64,000 bases of DNA from Brevundimonas sp. NIBR10 (GTDB lineage Bacteria; Pseudomonadota; Alphaproteobacteria; Caulobacterales; Caulobacteraceae): positions 2,232,001-2,296,000 of the forward strand of contig NZ_CP115464.1 of assembly GCF_027912515.1 (NCBI RefSeq), read 5' to 3'. Positions 8,791 to 17,574 of this stretch are shown here, piece by piece. The stretch's first letter is position 1, and every line of letters begins with the position of its first letter. Made by a program: the position numbers and the translations under genes. The notes beneath the pieces are model-generated. The model did no database searches, was not told the origin of the DNA, and saw nothing but the letters and a program-made list of their open reading frames with translations.

Positions 8791-9141
8791 TCAGGCGTCG
8801 ATGAAGTAGCGGATCGACAGGGTTCCTTCGCCGAAATCGTAGAGCTCCATCGTCTCGATCACGACATTGGCCGCGTCGATATGGTTGCGGTGGTGACAGG
8901 CCGCTTCGTGCCCGTTGATCACCGCCTTGACCGCCTCCAGCCGCATCCGCGCATTGTGGTCGGACCACATGGTTTCGAGGATTTCCATGGCGTCGCGGCG
9001 TGGCTTGCCGACGTAGTCGATGGTCAGGCCGTTCCGCCCGAACTCGCGATAGAAGTCGAAGAAGGCCTCTCGGTCATGAGCGTTCCACGAATCCAACTGG
9101 CCGTGCAGGAAGCGTTCGATCTCGGCTTTTGCGAGGGTCAT
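8791..9141 (-). CDS. SnoaL-like / NTF2-fold protein
   Basis: 116 residues. The pattern of an N-terminal helix, WNAHDREAFFDFYRE, a central DYVGKPR region and C-terminal beta strands ending TLSIRYFIDA fits the SnoaL-like NTF2 fold. Such proteins act as small isomerases, hydratases or cyclases, or bind intermediates. Its start overlaps the stop of the upstream 344-residue gene by 4 nt (ATGA) and its stop lies 1 nt before the FAD oxidoreductase start, so the three are translationally coupled and probably act on the same compound. Confidence 0.8.
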   Translation of the reverse strand: MTLAKAEIERFLHGQLDSWNAHDREAFFDFYREFGRNGLTIDYVGKPRRDAMEILETMWSDHNARMRLEAVKAVINGHEAACHHRNHIDAANVVIETMELYDFGEGTLSIRYFIDA

Positions 9142-10172
9142 GAGATGTCCGAGCCCCGGACGTTGCGCGATGTGCCGTTGCGCCGGTCCGTCTCGCCCCA
9201 GCCCAGCCAGTGCGACGGCTCGCGAGTGTCGCCCACACGCCGCCAGCGGCCCTCTTGTTGGGCCGTGATCGGAAATCCGCCGAGGAAGCTGACCATCCGC
9301 CCCTTGGGGTCAGGCAGGAACTCCCATTCCTCACTGTCGTCGAGAATGATCCGGGCCGTGTCGCAGAAATAGTCGCCGTCGGGATGGTGGGACACGCCCT
9401 CGATCTTGGTCGTGGTGCGGATCTCGCCCTTCTCGTTCTGGAAGATGGCGTAGCCGAGCATGTCGTGGCCGACGCAGAAGGACCCCACATCGAAGGTGCC
9501 GTCCTCGTATACGGTGGCGAAATTCCACCAGATGACGTGCATGCCGTTGTTGACGATCAAATCCTTCTTGTAGTGGATCGCGCCGCCCTCGGCGAGATAG
9601 GCCTGGTCCAGCGAGATGACGCCTTTGACCGGATGGCCGTCGCAGACGCCGCTGACCTCATAGATCTGGGCGGTGTAGAAGGTGCCCCAGTCAATACCGG
9701 GCAGATACCACTGCATCCCGACACCCAGCAGCTTGCCGCTGATCTCGAACAGCCCGTCCTCGGTCCAGGTGAACCGCTCGGCGGACGCAGTGACTCGCCA
9801 CGCATTGCCGGCGTCGGTGTCGGGCGAGCGCCAGACGACAGTGTCGCCTTCCAGCGCCTGGACGGGCAGGGCGGTTTGGGCCTGGGCCGCCATGCGTGGT
9901 CGGTCCATCACCAGGGTGTCTTCGCCCTGCCGCGTGGACTGATAGAAGAAGGTGGTCGGATTGGGGGTTCCGGTCGGGGCCATCAGGGCGCGGACGGGGG
10001 CATACAGATGGCCCTCGGCGTCGCGCAACACGCCGTAGGGCATGGTCTTGTTCATCACCAGGCCGAAGAAGCCCCGTGTGTCATTCATGGCCGGGGCGCT
10101 GACCTCCATCGGTGCGACCAGCACCTGATAGTTGAAGTCGGCACGCGGCATCGTCCGGTTGAACGTGCGCAT
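9138..10172 (-). CDS. Uncharacterised beta-rich protein in catabolic operon
   Basis: 344 residues, not recognised with confidence. It is rich in W, G and aromatic residues, with no signal peptide or TM segment. Blocks such as GVGMQWYLPGIDWGTFYTAQIYEVSG and a C-terminal GGFPITAQQEGRWRRVGD suggest a lipocalin-like or AttH/hydroxyneurosporene-synthase-like double beta-barrel, which is a tentative reading. First of a coupled three-gene set with the SnoaL-like protein and the CrtI-like oxidoreductase. A hydratase or binding role for a hydrophobic substrate would suit the context but is inference. Confidence 0.75.
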   Translation of the reverse strand: MRTFNRTMPRADFNYQVLVAPMEVSAPAMNDTRGFFGLVMNKTMPYGVLRDAEGHLYAPVRALMAPTGTPNPTTFFYQSTRQGEDTLVMDRPRMAAQAQTALPVQALEGDTVVWRSPDTDAGNAWRVTASAERFTWTEDGLFEISGKLLGVGMQWYLPGIDWGTFYTAQIYEVSGVCDGHPVKGVISLDQAYLAEGGAIHYKKDLIVNNGMHVIWWNFATVYEDGTFDVGSFCVGHDMLGYAIFQNEKGEIRTTTKIEGVSHHPDGDYFCDTARIILDDSEEWEFLPDPKGRMVSFLGGFPITAQQEGRWRRVGDTREPSHWLGWGETDRRNGTSRNVRGSDIS

Positions 10173-10196
10173 ATCCTGAACAGTTTCCCTATTTTT

Positions 10197-10208
10197 GTTT
10201 AGTTAAAC
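10197..10208. promoter_or_regulatory. Short palindrome upstream of 344-residue gene
   Basis: GTTTA-GT-TAAAC lies in the 47-bp AT-rich gap between the MFS gene end and the start at 10172. It could be an operator or promoter element for the 10172-7230 genes. Alternatively, these genes are read through from the upstream SDR-SDR-MFS operon. Confidence 0.3.
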
Positions 10209-10219
10209 CGGAGAATGGT

Positions 10220-11563
10220 TCAGCCGTCCAGCAGGGAATCCCGTCGCGCCGTCCGCGCCGCGTTGAGGAAGCACAGCACCGCCACGACGTTCAGCGACAT
10301 CCCGGTCATGATCGCCCAGCGCAGTGAATTCGGGCCGCCGTAGACGTCGCTGAGCACGCCGACCAGAAAGGGCCCCAACCCCGTGCCCACGACGGTCGCG
10401 ACCGTCTGCAAGGTCGCCACCACGACGCCACGCATCCGGGGACGCAACAGGCTGAGCACCAGCGCATTGGCCGGTCCGTTGTGGGCCAGCATCAGTCCGC
10501 ACCAAAGGCACATCATGGCCACCGCCATCACCGCGCTGCCCGACAGGGCGGCGGCGACCCCGCAGATGACCACGCCGGTCATTGTGGTGGCGCTGAGCAG
10601 GGCCAGACGCTCCGGCCGGTGGCCCTGTTTCGAGTTTGACAGCCGGTCTCCCATCAGGCCGGAGATCAGGGGGATGACGATCCCGAACACCGTGAAGGCG
10701 ACGGCGATCGACACCCCGGCCAGGGCAAGGGGCATCTGATGGACGCGGACAAGGAACGACACCGACCACAGGGCGAAGGCCGAGCTCATCGCGGCGGCCA
10801 GCACGATGCCGGTCATCATGCTGAGAATGGCGGGGCGGCGGAGCACATAGGCGAACGCTTCGCTGAGCGTCGCGGCCTTCTCCGCCTTGTCGGCAGACGG
10901 CGCAGGGATGGCTTCGGGGCTGGCCTCTGGCGTATCGACGACGACGACTTCCGACCCCCCACGACGAGGTTCGCGCACGACGAGGAACAGGATGACCCCC
11001 ATCACCAGTCCGGGGATGCCCGCGACCAGAAAGACGGTCCGCCAGCCGAATGACTGGGCCAGAATCCCTCCGACCAGGAAGATGATGCCGGTGCCGATGG
11101 CCGAACTCAGGTACCAGATGCCGATGGCGGTCGATCGCTGCTTGGGCGGGAAATAGTCCGAGACCATGGACATGGCGGTCGGGGCCCCGCCGGCCTCGGC
11201 GATGCCGACCCCCATCCGTGCCAGCAGCAACTGCATATAGGAATTGGCCGAGGCGCAGACCGCCGTCATGATGCTCCACAGCGCCAGAATGCCGACCAGC
11301 ATATTCCTGCGATTCACCCGGTCGACGAGATAGCCCATCGGGATCGCGGCGACGGCGAAGGCCAGGGCATAACCCAGGCTGCCCAGCATCCCCATCTGGC
11401 TGTCGCTGAGCCCGAACTCCTGACGGATCGGCTCGACCACGACCGACAGGACGTTGCGGTCGATGTGATGCGTGGAATGGACGGCGGTCAGTACCGCTAG
11501 CACCAGCCAGCGATAGTGTTTTCCCGGCACCTTTGCAGGAGGGGCGATCAACGTGTCCGACAT
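10220..11563 (-). CDS. MFS transporter, spinster-like
   Basis: 447 residues with about 12 TM segments. The opening HSTHHIDRNVLSVVVEPI and DRVNRRN between TM2 and TM3 match the Spns-like MFS branch, as in the transporter at 2726. A charged loop rich in E, A and P (about residues 195-225) lies between the two six-helix halves. Start ATG overlaps the stop of the upstream SDR gene (TGATG), so it is the third gene of an SDR-SDR-MFS operon. Inner-membrane uptake or efflux of the catabolic substrate; specificity unknown. Confidence 0.92.
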   Translation of the reverse strand: MSDTLIAPPAKVPGKHYRWLVLAVLTAVHSTHHIDRNVLSVVVEPIRQEFGLSDSQMGMLGSLGYALAFAVAAIPMGYLVDRVNRRNMLVGILALWSIMTAVCASANSYMQLLLARMGVGIAEAGGAPTAMSMVSDYFPPKQRSTAIGIWYLSSAIGTGIIFLVGGILAQSFGWRTVFLVAGIPGLVMGVILFLVVREPRRGGSEVVVVDTPEASPEAIPAPSADKAEKAATLSEAFAYVLRRPAILSMMTGIVLAAAMSSAFALWSVSFLVRVHQMPLALAGVSIAVAFTVFGIVIPLISGLMGDRLSNSKQGHRPERLALLSATTMTGVVICGVAAALSGSAVMAVAMMCLWCGLMLAHNGPANALVLSLLRPRMRGVVVATLQTVATVVGTGLGPFLVGVLSDVYGGPNSLRWAIMTGMSLNVVAVLCFLNAARTARRDSLLDG

Positions 11564-12363
11564 CAGTGACGCCCTTCCAGATACTGCGCGAGATCGTGGG
11601 TATGGGGCTGATGTGCGAGCGAGCCGCCGTTGCAGACGATGGTCTCGCCATTGATGAAGCCCGCGTCCTCGGACGCCAGGAAGGCCACCACTGCGGCCAC
11701 GTCCTCCGGCGTGCCGAGGCGAGGTGTCAGGACGTGGTTCTGGATCAACTCGATCAGTTCGGGCACGCCCTCCCTTGCCGACTCGGTCAGGATCAGACCC
11801 GGCGCGACGGCGTTGCAGCGGATGCCTTGGCGGCCGTACTGGGTCGCGACCGAACGGGTCAGGGCGATGACCCCGGCCTTTGAAGTTCCATAGGCGATCC
11901 GCGACAGGTCGCCGACCAGGCCGGACCCCGAGGCGGTGTTGACGATCGCGCCGCCCCCGGTCTTGAGCATGGCCGGAACCGCGTATTTGCAGCCGGCCAG
12001 ATAGCCCCGAAGGTTGACCGCCATGACCCGGTCCCAGGTCTCGAAGGCGATATCGACCGCCGTCGTGTCGTCTTTCTGGATCTGCGGCGTCGTGATGGCG
12101 GCGTTGTTCAGCAGGATGTCCAGACGATCGAATTGCGCCACGGTCGAGACGACCAGGGCCTCGACCGTGTCCATCTTCCCCGCGTCGTAGAAGGCCGCGG
12201 TGGCGCTGTGGCCAATATCGTCCGCCACGGCTTTCGCGCGCTCCAGATCGTGGTCGGCAATCACCGTGATCGCGCCTTCGGACGTCAGCCGGCGGGCGGT
12301 CGCGGAGCCGATGCCACCGGCCCCGCCGGTGACGATGGCGATCTTGCCTTCTAGCCGTCTCAT
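11563..12363 (-). CDS. SDR-family NAD(P)-dependent oxidoreductase
   Basis: 266 residues from the ATG at 12363, 7-8 nt after GGAG; an ATG six codons upstream overlaps the preceding gene more. Glycine-rich TGGAGGIG at 12-19, NNAA at 87-90, S145, Y158-x3-K162. D38 at the end of beta-2 points to NAD(H). Its stop overlaps the MFS start and its start lies 4 nt after the upstream SDR stop, so expression is tightly coupled. Likely oxidises a hydroxyl intermediate. Confidence 0.93.
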   Translation of the reverse strand: MRRLEGKIAIVTGGAGGIGSATARRLTSEGAITVIADHDLERAKAVADDIGHSATAAFYDAGKMDTVEALVVSTVAQFDRLDILLNNAAITTPQIQKDDTTAVDIAFETWDRVMAVNLRGYLAGCKYAVPAMLKTGGGAIVNTASGSGLVGDLSRIAYGTSKAGVIALTRSVATQYGRQGIRCNAVAPGLILTESAREGVPELIELIQNHVLTPRLGTPEDVAAVVAFLASEDAGFINGETIVCNGGSLAHQPHTHDLAQYLEGRH

Positions 12364-12367
12364 GGAG

Positions 12368-13195
12368 TCACTCCGGCCCATAGAAGTGATTCAGGAATTC
12401 GCTGTGATTCACCACCCGCTCGCGCCGAAGGCGTCGTGACAGCATCGGATTGTCGTCGTTGTCCAGCGCGTCCAGGACCACGGTCGGCCCATCGCCGAGG
12501 TGGTCGAGCGCGACCCGCGCGACATCCTCGGCCAGGGTCAGCGGCACCGCGTCCGGCGACAGATTGTTCCTCTCGAACACCGTGCGCAGCTTGGGCGTAT
12601 CGGTCGCGCCGATCAGGACGTTCAGGACATCGACCCCCTTGGGCTTCAGCTCGCGCCACAGGCTTTCACCCAGGTTCAAGGCATAGCCCTTGGTCGCGGA
12701 ATAGAGCGCCAGCCGACCGGTTCCCTGGAACGCCGCCTCCGATCCGATGATGACGATCCCTCCGCGACCCTGGGCGACAAAGGCCGTGGCGAAGCGGTGA
12801 CAGGCCTCGGTCAGCATGTCGATGTTGCGTTGAAGCAGTTGTCGCCACTCGGAATAGGGCTTGGCCAGAAACGGCCCTCCGACGCTGTCGCCGCCGGCGT
12901 TGAAGACGACGAGGCCCAGGTCGAGCCCGCCAGCGCAGGCCTGAAGCCTTGCGGCACCGTCCACGACCGTCAGGTCCAGGGAGTGCGCTACGACCTCCAC
13001 GCCAAACCGGTCGCGCAATACCGTCGCCAGCGCATCCAGCTTGTTCAGCCGTCGCGCCACCAGCACCACATTGCAGCCCTTGGCCGCCGCGAGGGTCGCC
13101 AGCTCCGCGCCTGTGCCCTCCGAAGCGCCGCTGACCAGCACCCAGGGACCATATTTCGAGACAAAGGTCGGATCTCGCCGGCTTTCGTCAATCAT
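12368..13195 (-). CDS. SDR-family oxidoreductase
   Basis: 275 residues. Rossmann SGASEGTGAELA at residues 22-33 (a variant of TGxxxGxG), NAGG at 99-102, catalytic S152, Y165-x3-K169. ARR after beta-2 suggests NADP(H). It resembles the 17-beta-hydroxysteroid dehydrogenase-12/3-ketoacyl reductase-like branch more than its neighbours, so its substrate may be bulky. First gene of the SDR-SDR-MFS operon. A Rho-independent terminator of the upstream TonB receptor gene lies just before it, so its promoter must sit in the short 13196-13237 interval. Confidence 0.9.
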   Translation of the reverse strand: MIDESRRDPTFVSKYGPWVLVSGASEGTGAELATLAAAKGCNVVLVARRLNKLDALATVLRDRFGVEVVAHSLDLTVVDGAARLQACAGGLDLGLVVFNAGGDSVGGPFLAKPYSEWRQLLQRNIDMLTEACHRFATAFVAQGRGGIVIIGSEAAFQGTGRLALYSATKGYALNLGESLWRELKPKGVDVLNVLIGATDTPKLRTVFERNNLSPDAVPLTLAEDVARVALDHLGDGPTVVLDALDNDDNPMLSRRLRRERVVNHSEFLNHFYGPE

Positions 13196-13219
13196 GGCCG
13201 GATCTTTCAGTCGGGTCGC

Positions 13220-13229
13220 TTTCGCGAAA
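13220..13229. promoter_or_regulatory. TTTCGCGAAA palindrome
   Basis: Perfect 10-bp palindrome about 25 nt upstream of the SDR start at 13195, between that start and the terminator of the TonB receptor gene. Possible operator; single occurrence here. Confidence 0.25.
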
Positions 13230-13267
13230 AAGAAAAGTCCGCTCCCGGCGGGTGGGCCGGGAGCGGA
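13227..13267 (-). terminator. Rho-independent terminator of TonB receptor gene
   Basis: TCCGCTCCCGGC and GCCGGGAGCGGA make a perfect 12-bp stem with a 6-nt loop. On the minus strand it is followed by a T-rich run (A-rich 13227-13237 on the plus strand). It starts 18 nt after the receptor stop codon. Confidence 0.85.
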
Positions 13268-13284
13268 AGGCGGGGTGGTGGGGT

Positions 13285-15525
13285 CTAAAGCGCGTAGCGA
13301 ACTTCGAAGCCGAAGGTCCGCGGGTCGCCATAAAGCTGGGACTGGAAGCCGAACGGGGTCGTCCGGTCGGTCGTGTTCAGCAGGTAATCTTCGTCGGTCG
13401 CGTTCTTGACGTAGACGCCCAGATCGATGCCGCGACCGCCGACATCCTTCCAGTCCAGACGCGCATCGATCAGGCCATAGGCCGGGGCGATGTTGCCGGG
13501 CGTGGTCAGGTTGTCGTCGGCGAAGGCAACCTCGCTGATGTAGGCATAGCCGATCTCGCCGACCAGTTCGCCGACGCTCAAGGGGTGACGCCAGGTCGCC
13601 GAAAGGTTCACCGAGTCCTGGGGTGCCTGGGCAAAGCGGTTGCCGCTGACGTCGCCGAGGATGGCGTTTTGATAGCTGTCGTACTGGGTGTGCAGATAGC
13701 CGTAGGACGCCTGGATTGTCAGGGACTCCAGCGGCCGCGCCAGAAGTTCGATCTGCCCGCCATAGATGGTCGCTTCGGCGGCGTTGAAATTGCCGGTCAC
13801 GACCAGGTTCTGGAACAGCAGCGAGGTGGTGCGCTGGATGTCGGTGTACTCGGCGTAGAAGGCCGACAGATTGGTCCGGATCGGCATGCTGCCCAGACTC
13901 CAGTCCGCCTTCAGACCGGCCTCGTAGTCGGTGATGAACTCGGGCCGTACGACCTCCAGGTCGGGATCGTTGATGTTGGCGTTGAAGCCTCCGGCATTGT
14001 AGCCCTTGCGCGTGGTCGCATACAGCAGCACGTCGTCGGTGGCCTTGAAATCCACCGACAGGTTGTAGGTGACGGCGTCCGTCTGGGCGGCGATGCGCTG
14101 GGTGCAGGTGGCGATGTTCACGCTGGGCAGGGCCGCCGGAAGATTGCAGCGCAGGCCAGGGCTGAAGCCGAATTGGGCGGTCTTCACATCGTCCTCAGTG
14201 TATCGGATGCCCGCCGTCAGGTTCAGGCGATCGGTCACCGCCAGGGTGCCCTGCGCATAGACAGCCCAGGAATCGGTGGTGGTGTTCCCGCCGGTCTGCT
14301 GGGTCGTATTGACGTTGTGAGACGTGCCGACCGGGGCGAACAACAGATAGGCGTTGAAGTTGTTCACGTCGCTGGCCGACGAATACAGGCCGGTGACCCA
14401 GGACAGTCGCTCACCGAACGCGGTCCCCAGCAGCTGGGCTTCATGGGTGGTCAGGCTGGTCTCGTTGTCGTTCAGCCCGATGATGACGGGCAGAGGGATC
14501 GACAGCTGGCTGGTGAACTGGCGGTCCTCGTTTTTCTGGTAGCCGAAGATGTATTTGGCCGTGACCGATCCAAAATAGCCGCTCAGCACATTGGTGAACT
14601 GCCACGGCGTGGCGGTCTGGCTGGCGTTCAGCGGGATGGACACGGTTCGAATGCCGCGCGCGCGCTGGGCGGCCAGTTCGACGCCGTAGGCCGCGCCGTA
14701 GATGCAGGCCGGCAAGGCTGTCGGGCAGGTCGGCGTTCCCGGGCCGGCACCACTGATCTGGGCGTAGGGCGTATCGTCTCGATCCGCGAGATTGAAGGTC
14801 GTGACGTTGCTCAGATACTCATTGGGCGTGAATCGGGCCGAGAACCGAACCGACCGATGATCCAGCTTCTGAAGATCCGGGCCGGTCAGGTTGTCGATGA
14901 GGCCGTCGCGCCGGGTCACGCGGGCCCCGAAGCGCAGGGCGAGCATGTCGTTGACGGGCAGGTTTACGACCGCAGTGCCTTCATACAGGTTGTAACTGCC
15001 GACCCGCCCTTCGAGGTAGCCTTCGAATTCGTCCGTCGGCGTGTTCTGGACGAACAGGACGGCACCGCCGGTGCTGTTCTTGCCGAACAGGGTGCCCTGG
15101 GGGCCGGAGACGGCCTGGATCGAGGCCAGGTCCCACAGCATCTGATCGGCCAGGACGGCGTTGACGGGAACCTCGTTGAGATAGCTGACCACGCCGGTGC
15201 GAACACCCCGTAGCGAGAACTGCTGCGCCCCGCCGAAAATGCTGACACCGACGCTGAGGGTTGGAACCAGCTTCTGGAGATCGGTGCCGGTCGTGATCGT
15301 GCGGCTTTCGAGCTCCTCCGCCGAGATCCCCGTCACGCTGAGCGGAACGTCCTGGAGGCGTTCTTCGGAACGGCGGGCGACGACAACTATGTCTCCGAGT
15401 GCGGAGGCCTGGTCTTCCTCGGCCGGTGCCGGGCGGTTCTGGGCCTGGGCGGCACTCAGTCCGACCGACGAAGACAGTAAGAGTGCAAGCGCGCTCGCTC
15501 CCGCGAGCAGGGTATGTCTAGCCAT
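13285..15525 (-). CDS. TonB-dependent outer-membrane receptor
   Basis: 746 residues. Signal peptide about residues 1-29 (AAQAQ cut region), then a TonB-box-like DIVVVARR, a plug domain with VSGPQGTLFGKNSTGGAVLF, and a long beta-barrel ending in a family-typical segment (GDPRTFGFEVRYAL), with Leu rather than Phe last. Start ATG 5 nt after AGGGGG. Such receptors import bulky or scarce substrates across the outer membrane with TonB energy. Its upstream region carries a 17-bp motif shared with the tetR/esterase region at 19478, suggesting control by that TetR and import of the compound the esterase operon handles. Confidence 0.93.
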   Translation of the reverse strand: MARHTLLAGASALALLLSSSVGLSAAQAQNRPAPAEEDQASALGDIVVVARRSEERLQDVPLSVTGISAEELESRTITTGTDLQKLVPTLSVGVSIFGGAQQFSLRGVRTGVVSYLNEVPVNAVLADQMLWDLASIQAVSGPQGTLFGKNSTGGAVLFVQNTPTDEFEGYLEGRVGSYNLYEGTAVVNLPVNDMLALRFGARVTRRDGLIDNLTGPDLQKLDHRSVRFSARFTPNEYLSNVTTFNLADRDDTPYAQISGAGPGTPTCPTALPACIYGAAYGVELAAQRARGIRTVSIPLNASQTATPWQFTNVLSGYFGSVTAKYIFGYQKNEDRQFTSQLSIPLPVIIGLNDNETSLTTHEAQLLGTAFGERLSWVTGLYSSASDVNNFNAYLLFAPVGTSHNVNTTQQTGGNTTTDSWAVYAQGTLAVTDRLNLTAGIRYTEDDVKTAQFGFSPGLRCNLPAALPSVNIATCTQRIAAQTDAVTYNLSVDFKATDDVLLYATTRKGYNAGGFNANINDPDLEVVRPEFITDYEAGLKADWSLGSMPIRTNLSAFYAEYTDIQRTTSLLFQNLVVTGNFNAAEATIYGGQIELLARPLESLTIQASYGYLHTQYDSYQNAILGDVSGNRFAQAPQDSVNLSATWRHPLSVGELVGEIGYAYISEVAFADDNLTTPGNIAPAYGLIDARLDWKDVGGRGIDLGVYVKNATDEDYLLNTTDRTTPFGFQSQLYGDPRTFGFEVRYAL

Positions 15526-15727
15526 GTTTCCCCCTAAGGAAATGATGTTGGCCAGCTCAGGACCGTCTATGCCGTCCTTGATGTTCGAGCTGGTTTGAAT
15601 GTCGTCACGTGCGCGTGGACTGTCGTGCCTTCATCGAACTGGACGAAGCGCGGCGGGTCCCTGAAGCCTGGTAGCGAGCCCCGATCCCTTGGTTGCGATC
15701 TGACATGAGACTGATCTTCTAAAAAAG

Positions 15728-15744
15728 ATAAGTCAAGTGACTTA
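15728..15744. promoter_or_regulatory. Shared operator motif, copy 1
   Basis: ATAAGTCAAGTGACTTA contains the perfect dyad TAAGTCA-AG-TGACTTA. It matches 15 of 17 bases with the motif at 19478-19494. On the minus strand it contains TTGACT, a possible -35 box pointing toward the TonB receptor gene 200 nt downstream. It overlaps the last codon of the tandem LEH-like gene. The rest of the 216-bp interval shows no gene. Confidence 0.6.
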
Positions 15745-16680
15745 CGACGCGGTCTCGACGTGGGCGACTTCGGCCTTGACTCCGCGCTTCCGATCCAGAT
15801 CGGCCATGTTGATGTATTCGCGCCAGCGGACGATCAGGCCCTCGTCATCCAGCTCGTAGATGGCGATCATCTGGTGCGGGCAGGGCCGCCCTACCAGCAC
15901 GGCCCAGTCTGATCGCTCCTGTATGACGACGTGCGCATTCGACACCGCGCGGACGGTGTTGCACCGGTTGTGGCCCGAATAGGCGATCTGGCGGGTGATT
16001 TCGGCGGCCAGAGCTTCGCGTCCCTTGACCAGAGGACCACCCGGAACCCAGAGCCGCCATTCGGCGTCGGGTGCCATCATCGCGATGATGCGATCGACAT
16101 CGGGCCGGCTGGTCGGCGTTCCGTCACCCCAGGCCCCGCAGAAGGCCTCGACGAACGCTTGCTGAGGCCCTTGCGGCGCATGCAGGGCCATCGACAGGCC
16201 AGTCCCGTCCGTCGCCTCCGGAACCGGCGGTCGGCGTTCCAGCCCAGGCCGCGCGTCCAGGCCTTCGAGGCCTGACAAGGTGTCCGGCGAGACGCCGGCC
16301 TGCCGTGCGAAATCCAGCCCGTCGAAATAATCGCGCCAGGCCGTGATGCGGCCTTCGGCACTCAATTCGAAGGCACCTGCGACCCATCGCTCGACAGGCC
16401 TGCCGTCCCGCATGAAGCGATCGTGTCGCTCTGCGATCACCATGTCATCGCTTGAGGCGACGAGCACGATCTCCGTCTCGATGGCCGAGATGTATGTCGC
16501 CTGCCGCTCGAGTTCCGCCCGGATGGCATGGTGGCCGACCAGCGTAGGCCCGTCCGGCATATAGAGGGTCCATCGTGCGTCGTCGGAAAAGCATCCGGCG
16601 ATCCTGTCGATGGCGATTCCCCCATCGTGACTCCATGACGCCAGCATCCGACGGACGGCGTCTTCCTGTCGCGCACCCAT
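15742..16680 (-). CDS. Tandem limonene-epoxide-hydrolase-like (NTF2-fold) protein
   Basis: 312 residues made of two NTF2-fold repeats (about 1-135 and 165-305). Each carries the limonene-1,2-epoxide hydrolase signature: repeat 1 has E-R85-H-D87 and W-R-D117-Y-F-D; repeat 2 has E-R256-S-D258 and W-R-E288-Y-I. In characterised LEH the Arg-Asp-Asp triad activates water to open an epoxide. Repeat 1 keeps all three residues; repeat 2 has Glu for the last Asp. Known LEH enzymes are single-domain dimers of about 150 residues, so this looks like a fused dimer. Start lies 3 nt after the SDR stop. Confidence 0.82.
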   Translation of the reverse strand: MGARQEDAVRRMLASWSHDGGIAIDRIAGCFSDDARWTLYMPDGPTLVGHHAIRAELERQATYISAIETEIVLVASSDDMVIAERHDRFMRDGRPVERWVAGAFELSAEGRITAWRDYFDGLDFARQAGVSPDTLSGLEGLDARPGLERRPPVPEATDGTGLSMALHAPQGPQQAFVEAFCGAWGDGTPTSRPDVDRIIAMMAPDAEWRLWVPGGPLVKGREALAAEITRQIAYSGHNRCNTVRAVSNAHVVIQERSDWAVLVGRPCPHQMIAIYELDDEGLIVRWREYINMADLDRKRGVKAEVAHVETAS

Positions 16681-16683
16681 CGG

Positions 16684-17523
16684 TCAGGCCTCCACCGGCA
16701 TCGCGGCCGGCTTGTGCTGGGGGATCAGATAGTCGAGCTGAAGCTGGGCGAAGGGCAGGGGCGCGGTCATTCCGCCGTCGCATTTGTAGAGCCCGCCGTT
16801 CATGAAGGCCGCCTCATCGGACGCCAGATAGGCGGCCAGATTCGCGATGTCCTCGGGGCGACCCAGGCGGGGCGCATTCTGCAGCTTCATGAAGGCGGCA
16901 TGCATCTCGGCGCTAGCCCAGGCCTTCATCGCCGGGGTCTCGATCACGCCCGGGATGACCGCGTTGCAGCGGATGCCCTGCTTTCCATAGTTGGTGGCGA
17001 TCGTCTTGACGTACCAGTTCACCATCGCCTTGGATGCGCCGTACGAAAACTGCGCCACATCTCCGCCCAGCGAACTGGTCGAGGAGGTGAACAGGATGCA
17101 GCCGCTGCCCCGTTCCAGCATGTGGGGCAGGGCGTGTTTCGAGGCGAGCACCCCGCCAAGAACGTTGACCTGGACGATCTCGTGAAAGACCGCGGGATCG
17201 AACTCCAGGAAATCGACGTCCCGCTTGCGCTTGCCGGCCGCGGTGTTGACGGCGTTGTTGAACAGGATGTCCAGCCTGCCCAGGTCGGCGATGGTGCGGT
17301 CGATCATACCTCTCAGAGCCAGGTCGTCGGCGACGTCGACGGCGAAGCCGATCGCCTTGCCGCCTGCGGCCCGGATTTCGTCGGCCACGGCCTCGGCGGT
17401 GTCGCCGAGAATATCGGTGACGGCGACGGCAGCGCCCTCGGCTGAGAACTTCAGGGCGGAGGCGCGGCCGATGCCCGAGCCGGCCCCTGTGATGACGGCA
17501 GTCTTGCCAGCCAGACGTGTCAT
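16684..17523 (-). CDS. SDR-family NAD(P)-dependent oxidoreductase
   Basis: 279 residues, start ATG 6 nt after GGAAG. TGAGSGIG at 12-19, D37 after beta-2 (NAD preference), NNAV at 89-92, S147/S148, Y161-x3-K165. The last 30 residues (FAQLQLDYLIPQHK) are an extension past the usual C-terminus of the family. Middle gene of the esterase-SDR-LEH-like operon. With an esterase before it and an epoxide-hydrolase-like protein after it, it probably oxidises the alcohol released by ester cleavage. Confidence 0.93.
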   Translation of the reverse strand: MTRLAGKTAVITGAGSGIGRASALKFSAEGAAVAVTDILGDTAEAVADEIRAAGGKAIGFAVDVADDLALRGMIDRTIADLGRLDILFNNAVNTAAGKRKRDVDFLEFDPAVFHEIVQVNVLGGVLASKHALPHMLERGSGCILFTSSTSSLGGDVAQFSYGASKAMVNWYVKTIATNYGKQGIRCNAVIPGVIETPAMKAWASAEMHAAFMKLQNAPRLGRPEDIANLAAYLASDEAAFMNGGLYKCDGGMTAPLPFAQLQLDYLIPQHKPAAMPVEA

Positions 17524-17574
17524 GCTGTTCTTCCGTTCACAGGGGTCGGTCGGGCGTTCTCGCGGAGCGGGCGG

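Noticed and set aside
13252..15213. 653-codon plus-strand frame opposite the first TonB receptor
   Set aside because: Same kind of antisense shadow; no ribosome binding site and no recognisable motif.
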